Origin: Terriglobales bacterium
GTDB taxonomy: Bacteria > Acidobacteriota > Terriglobia > Terriglobales > Acidobacteriaceae
DNA length: 58,534 bases
Assembly (NCBI GenBank): GCA_035457425.1
Contig: DATIBR010000089.1
Coordinates: 1-58,534 of the forward strand
Reading direction: 5' to 3'
The number at the start of each line of letters is the position of its first letter. The stretch's first letter is position 1. The position numbers were made by a program, and so were the translations under genes. Of the stretch, positions 56,355-58,534 are shown one piece after another. The notes under the pieces are model-generated. The model searched no databases. It was not told the DNA's origin and was given only the letters and a program-made list of their open reading frames with translations.

Positions 56355-58214
56355 ATGCAGCTCGACTACCTCGGCGAACTTCGACGGACGCACACCTGCG
56401 GCGCGCTGCGCGGCTCCGACGCGGGCAAGACCGTCACGCTCATGGGATGGGTGAACCGCCGGCGCAATCTCGGCAACCTCATCTTCCTCGATTTGCGCGA
56501 CCGCACCGGCCTCACGCAGGTCGTCGTGCGCTCCGACCAGAAGGAGCTGTTCGAGAAGGCCGGCGAGCTCGGCAACGAGTACGTGGTCGCGGCGACCGGC
56601 GAGGTCCGCATCCGCGAGAGCGTGAACGACAAGATCCCGACCGGCCAGGTGGAGGTCATCGCGAGCGAGCTGCGGCTGCTCAACGTGGCGAAGACGCCGC
56701 CGTTCTCGCCCGCCGACGCCGTCCTGCCCAACGAGGACACGCGCCTCAAGTACCGCTATCTCGACCTGCGCCGCAACGAGATGCAGGCGAACCTCGAGCT
56801 GCGGCACAAGGTCGCGCTCGCCATCCGCAACCATCTTTCGCAGCAGGGCTTCTTCGAGATCGAGACGCCGTTCCTCACGCGCTCGACGCCCGAGGGCGCG
56901 CGCGACTTCCTGGTGCCCAGCCGCGTGCACCACGGCTCGTTCTACGCGCTGCCGCAGTCGCCGCAGCTCTTCAAGCAGATTCTTATGATCTCGGGCTGCG
57001 ACAAGTACTTCCAGATCGTGCGCTGCTTCCGCGACGAGGACCTGCGCGCCGACCGCCAGCTCGAGTTCACGCAGATCGACCTGGAGATGAGCTACCCGCA
57101 GCAGGAGCGCGTCTTCGAGGTGGTCGAGGGATTCGTGGCCGCGGCGTGGCAGGCCGCGGGCGTCACGCTGAAGACGCCGTTCCCGCGCATGACCTACGAC
57201 GAGGCCATGCGCCGCTACGGTTCCGACAAGCCCGACCTCCGCCTGCCCGCGCTCACCGACGTGAAGGACGCCTTCGCCGCCGCGGATCTGGAGAAGCTCG
57301 GCATCGCGCCCGAGTTGCCGGTCGTCGCCATCCGCATCCCGAAGGTGGGCGAACTCTCGCGCAAGGAGCGCGACGAGATCGAGCCGCTGTTCAAGCCGGG
57401 ACAGGCAAAGCTCTTCGACGACTGGAAGCGCCTGGAGAAGAATTTCCCCGAGGCGGCGACGAAGATTAAAGAGAAACTGCGCGCCGGCGGGTCGCCGGCG
57501 CCTACCCAGCATGGTGGGGTAGCGGCCGGCGACCCGCCGGCCAGTGCGGACGACCTCATCGTTCTCGTCGCGGGCGACGCCCAGGCCGCGGCGAAGGAAG
57601 GGAAGCAGGCCGACCACGCCGTCTACGGCGCGGCCGGGCTGTTGCGCGTCGCGCTCGGCCAGAAGTACGCCGCGAAACACGGCGCGTTCGCCGGCGGGCT
57701 GAAAGACCCGAACAGCTATCGCTGGACCTGGGTCACCGATTTCCCGATGTTCGAGTGGGACGAGGAAGAGAAGCGCTGGAACGCGGCGCACCACCCGTTC
57801 ACCTCGCCGCATGAGCGCGACATGGAGAAGGTGCTGGAGCAGAAGGATCTGGCCACGGTCCGCGCCAACGCCTACGACATCGTGCTCAACGGCATGGAGC
57901 TGGGCTCGGGCTCGATCCGCATCCACCGCCAGGACGTGCAGCGGCAGATCTTCCGCGCGCTCGGCATGTCGGAAGAGGAGGCGCGGCAGCGCTTCGGCTT
58001 CTTCCTCGAGGCGCTGGAGTACGGCACGCCGCCGCACGGCGGGATCGCGCTCGGCCTCGACCGCATCGTTATGCTGCTGGCCGGCGGCGAGAGCCTGCGC
58101 GAGGTCATCCCGTTCCCCAAGACCGCCAAGGCCGTGGACCTGATGGTCGACGCGCCGACACCGGTGAACGAGCAGCAGCTCAAAGAGCTCGGGATCTCGG
58201 TCAAGAAGTCGTAG
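56355..58214 (+). CDS. aspS: Aspartyl-tRNA synthetase with repeat-derived insert
   Basis: 619 residues, slightly longer than the usual 590. The OB anticodon domain (VTLMGWVNRRRNLGNLIFLD) leads into the class II core: motif 2 FRDEDLRADRQLEFTQIDLE, FPMFEWDEEEKRW, HHPFTSP and motif 3 GGIALGLDRIVMLLAG. In the GAD-like insertion region, residues 377-396 (GGSPAPTQHGGVAAGDPPAS) are encoded by a 59-nt palindrome and have no counterpart in typical enzymes. The frame is intact. The enzyme charges tRNA-Asp, and whether it also charges tRNA-Asn cannot be read here. Confidence 0.95.
   Translation: MQLDYLGELRRTHTCGALRGSDAGKTVTLMGWVNRRRNLGNLIFLDLRDRTGLTQVVVRSDQKELFEKAGELGNEYVVAATGEVRIRESVNDKIPTGQVEVIASELRLLNVAKTPPFSPADAVLPNEDTRLKYRYLDLRRNEMQANLELRHKVALAIRNHLSQQGFFEIETPFLTRSTPEGARDFLVPSRVHHGSFYALPQSPQLFKQILMISGCDKYFQIVRCFRDEDLRADRQLEFTQIDLEMSYPQQERVFEVVEGFVAAAWQAAGVTLKTPFPRMTYDEAMRRYGSDKPDLRLPALTDVKDAFAAADLEKLGIAPELPVVAIRIPKVGELSRKERDEIEPLFKPGQAKLFDDWKRLEKNFPEAATKIKEKLRAGGSPAPTQHGGVAAGDPPASADDLIVLVAGDAQAAAKEGKQADHAVYGAAGLLRVALGQKYAAKHGAFAGGLKDPNSYRWTWVTDFPMFEWDEEEKRWNAAHHPFTSPHERDMEKVLEQKDLATVRANAYDIVLNGMELGSGSIRIHRQDVQRQIFRALGMSEEEARQRFGFFLEALEYGTPPHGGIALGLDRIVMLLAGGESLREVIPFPKTAKAVDLMVDAPTPVNEQQLKELGISVKKS
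57483..57541. repeat. 17-bp-armed palindromic element within aspS
   Basis: GCCGGCGGGTCGCCGGC (57483-57499) is exactly complementary to 57525-57541. Inside, CTACCC (57502-57507) pairs with GGGTAG (57517-57522). The element is in frame and stop-free. It is related to the GCCGGC-GAGAC-GCCGGC hairpins between genes. Confidence 0.8.
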
Positions 58215-58220
58215 TTCTCA

Positions 58221-58284
58221 CCACGGAGGCACGGAGACACGGAGGTTTTCTTCCGTTTTTCTCCGTGCCTCAGTGTCTCCGTGG
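58221..58284. repeat. CACGGAG inverted repeat after aspS
   Basis: 24-nt arms at 58221-58244 and 58261-58284, each made of three CACGGAG-like units, pair with few mismatches around a TTTTC-rich loop. It lies between convergent aspS and VOC genes and probably ends both transcripts. Confidence 0.7.
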
Positions 58285-58291
58285 CGAATGA

Positions 58292-58534
58292 TTATCGTTT
58301 GCGCGGCTTCTTGGCCGGCTTCTTGGCGGCTCTTTTCTTGGCGGGCGCGGCGGCCTTTGCCGGCATGACGCCGAGGCCGATGGCGACGGGGTGCCGCGGC
58401 TCGTAGAGGCCCATCTCCAAACCGCCGGGGAGCTCGATGGCGGTGACGCGTCCCCAGCCGGCGGTGGTGATGCCGCGCGGGAACTTCGCGCCCTTCTTGG
58501 TCAGGTCGGCGACGGTCTTCTCGATGTTGTCGCA
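58292..58534 (-). CDS. VOC/glyoxalase-superfamily protein, C-terminal part
   Basis: 80 residues visible, and the N-terminus lies beyond the window. CDNIEKTVADLTKKGAKFP and TAIELPGGLEMGLYEPRHP are the C-terminal beta-alpha-beta-beta-beta module of the VOC fold, with a metal-ligand glutamate in LEMGLYEP. After it comes a lysine/alanine-rich tail (AKKRAAKKPAKKPRKR), which recalls the basic tails seen in the gas vesicle proteins and in histone H1-like proteins. Function not assignable. Confidence 0.75.
   Translation of the reverse strand, partial: CDNIEKTVADLTKKGAKFPRGITTAGWGRVTAIELPGGLEMGLYEPRHPVAIGLGVMPAKAAAPAKKRAAKKPAKKPRKR

Overview
The window (58.5 kb, strongly GC-rich, third codon positions dominated by G/C) looks like a chromosomal contig of a soil- or sediment-type Acidobacteriota. 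This rests on three secreted VWFA proteins of the kind found in Acidobacteria, a 1054-residue TonB-dependent receptor with an N-terminal carboxypeptidase-regulatory-like domain, an MglA-type GTPase, paired M48 peptidases, and many dispersed palindromic and tandem-repeat elements between genes. The genus cannot be fixed from sequence alone. No rRNA, tRNA, CRISPR array, integrase or transposase was seen.

Layout. (1) 1-4231: a FadN-type beta-oxidation enzyme read leftward from a promoter carrying a FadR-like palindrome, then a divergent ArsR regulator plus tandem-AHSA1 pair with its own operator. (2) 4274-6442: a membrane-bound HAMP/PP2C phosphatase, divergent from the next block. (3) 6544-15294: the outstanding feature, a gas vesicle locus. 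It holds a two-domain ArsA/Get3-like ATPase, three GvpF/L proteins, a GvpS/M-like protein, GvpK, GvpJ, GvpA and GvpG, with a cysteine-clustered GAF/PAS histidine kinase and a single-domain response regulator embedded in it. The genes overlap or nearly abut apart from one 239-nt gap that splits the locus into two transcription units. No gvpN or gvpC is seen. (4) 15378-21779: thioredoxin reductase, PadR regulator, a decayed gene, an NAD(P)-binding protein, a DUF4239-like protein, RecX and PilT. (5) 22023-31786: zinc-ribbon/Sel1 protein, two M48 peptidases, a ClpB-D2-like AAA+ ATPase, a DUF4015-type protein, IlvE, DinB and MglA. (6) 31942-41085: the VWFA trio, an RluD-like pseudouridine synthase, Lgt, and a small-protein/methyltransferase/sulfatase cluster. 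(7) 41134-49293 on the minus strand: mtaB-infC-rpmI-rplT-pheS-pheT, a Tat-exported aminotransferase, a coiled-coil protein and ZapA. (8) 49405-58534: response regulator, zinc-ribbon protein, S21, TonB receptor, gamma-carbonic anhydrase, HisRS, AspRS and a partial VOC protein.

Two themes run through the window. First, several genes, including the first gas vesicle gene, carry a TAGAAT hexamer exactly six bases before the start codon, which predicts leaderless mRNAs. Second, short repeats sit at gene edges: degenerate 7-bp tandem repeats, GC-rich palindromes and CACGGAG-type inverted repeats. In three places they lie inside reading frames: a heptamer array supplies the hisS start codon, a 17-bp-armed palindrome lies within aspS, and a small palindrome lies within mtaB.
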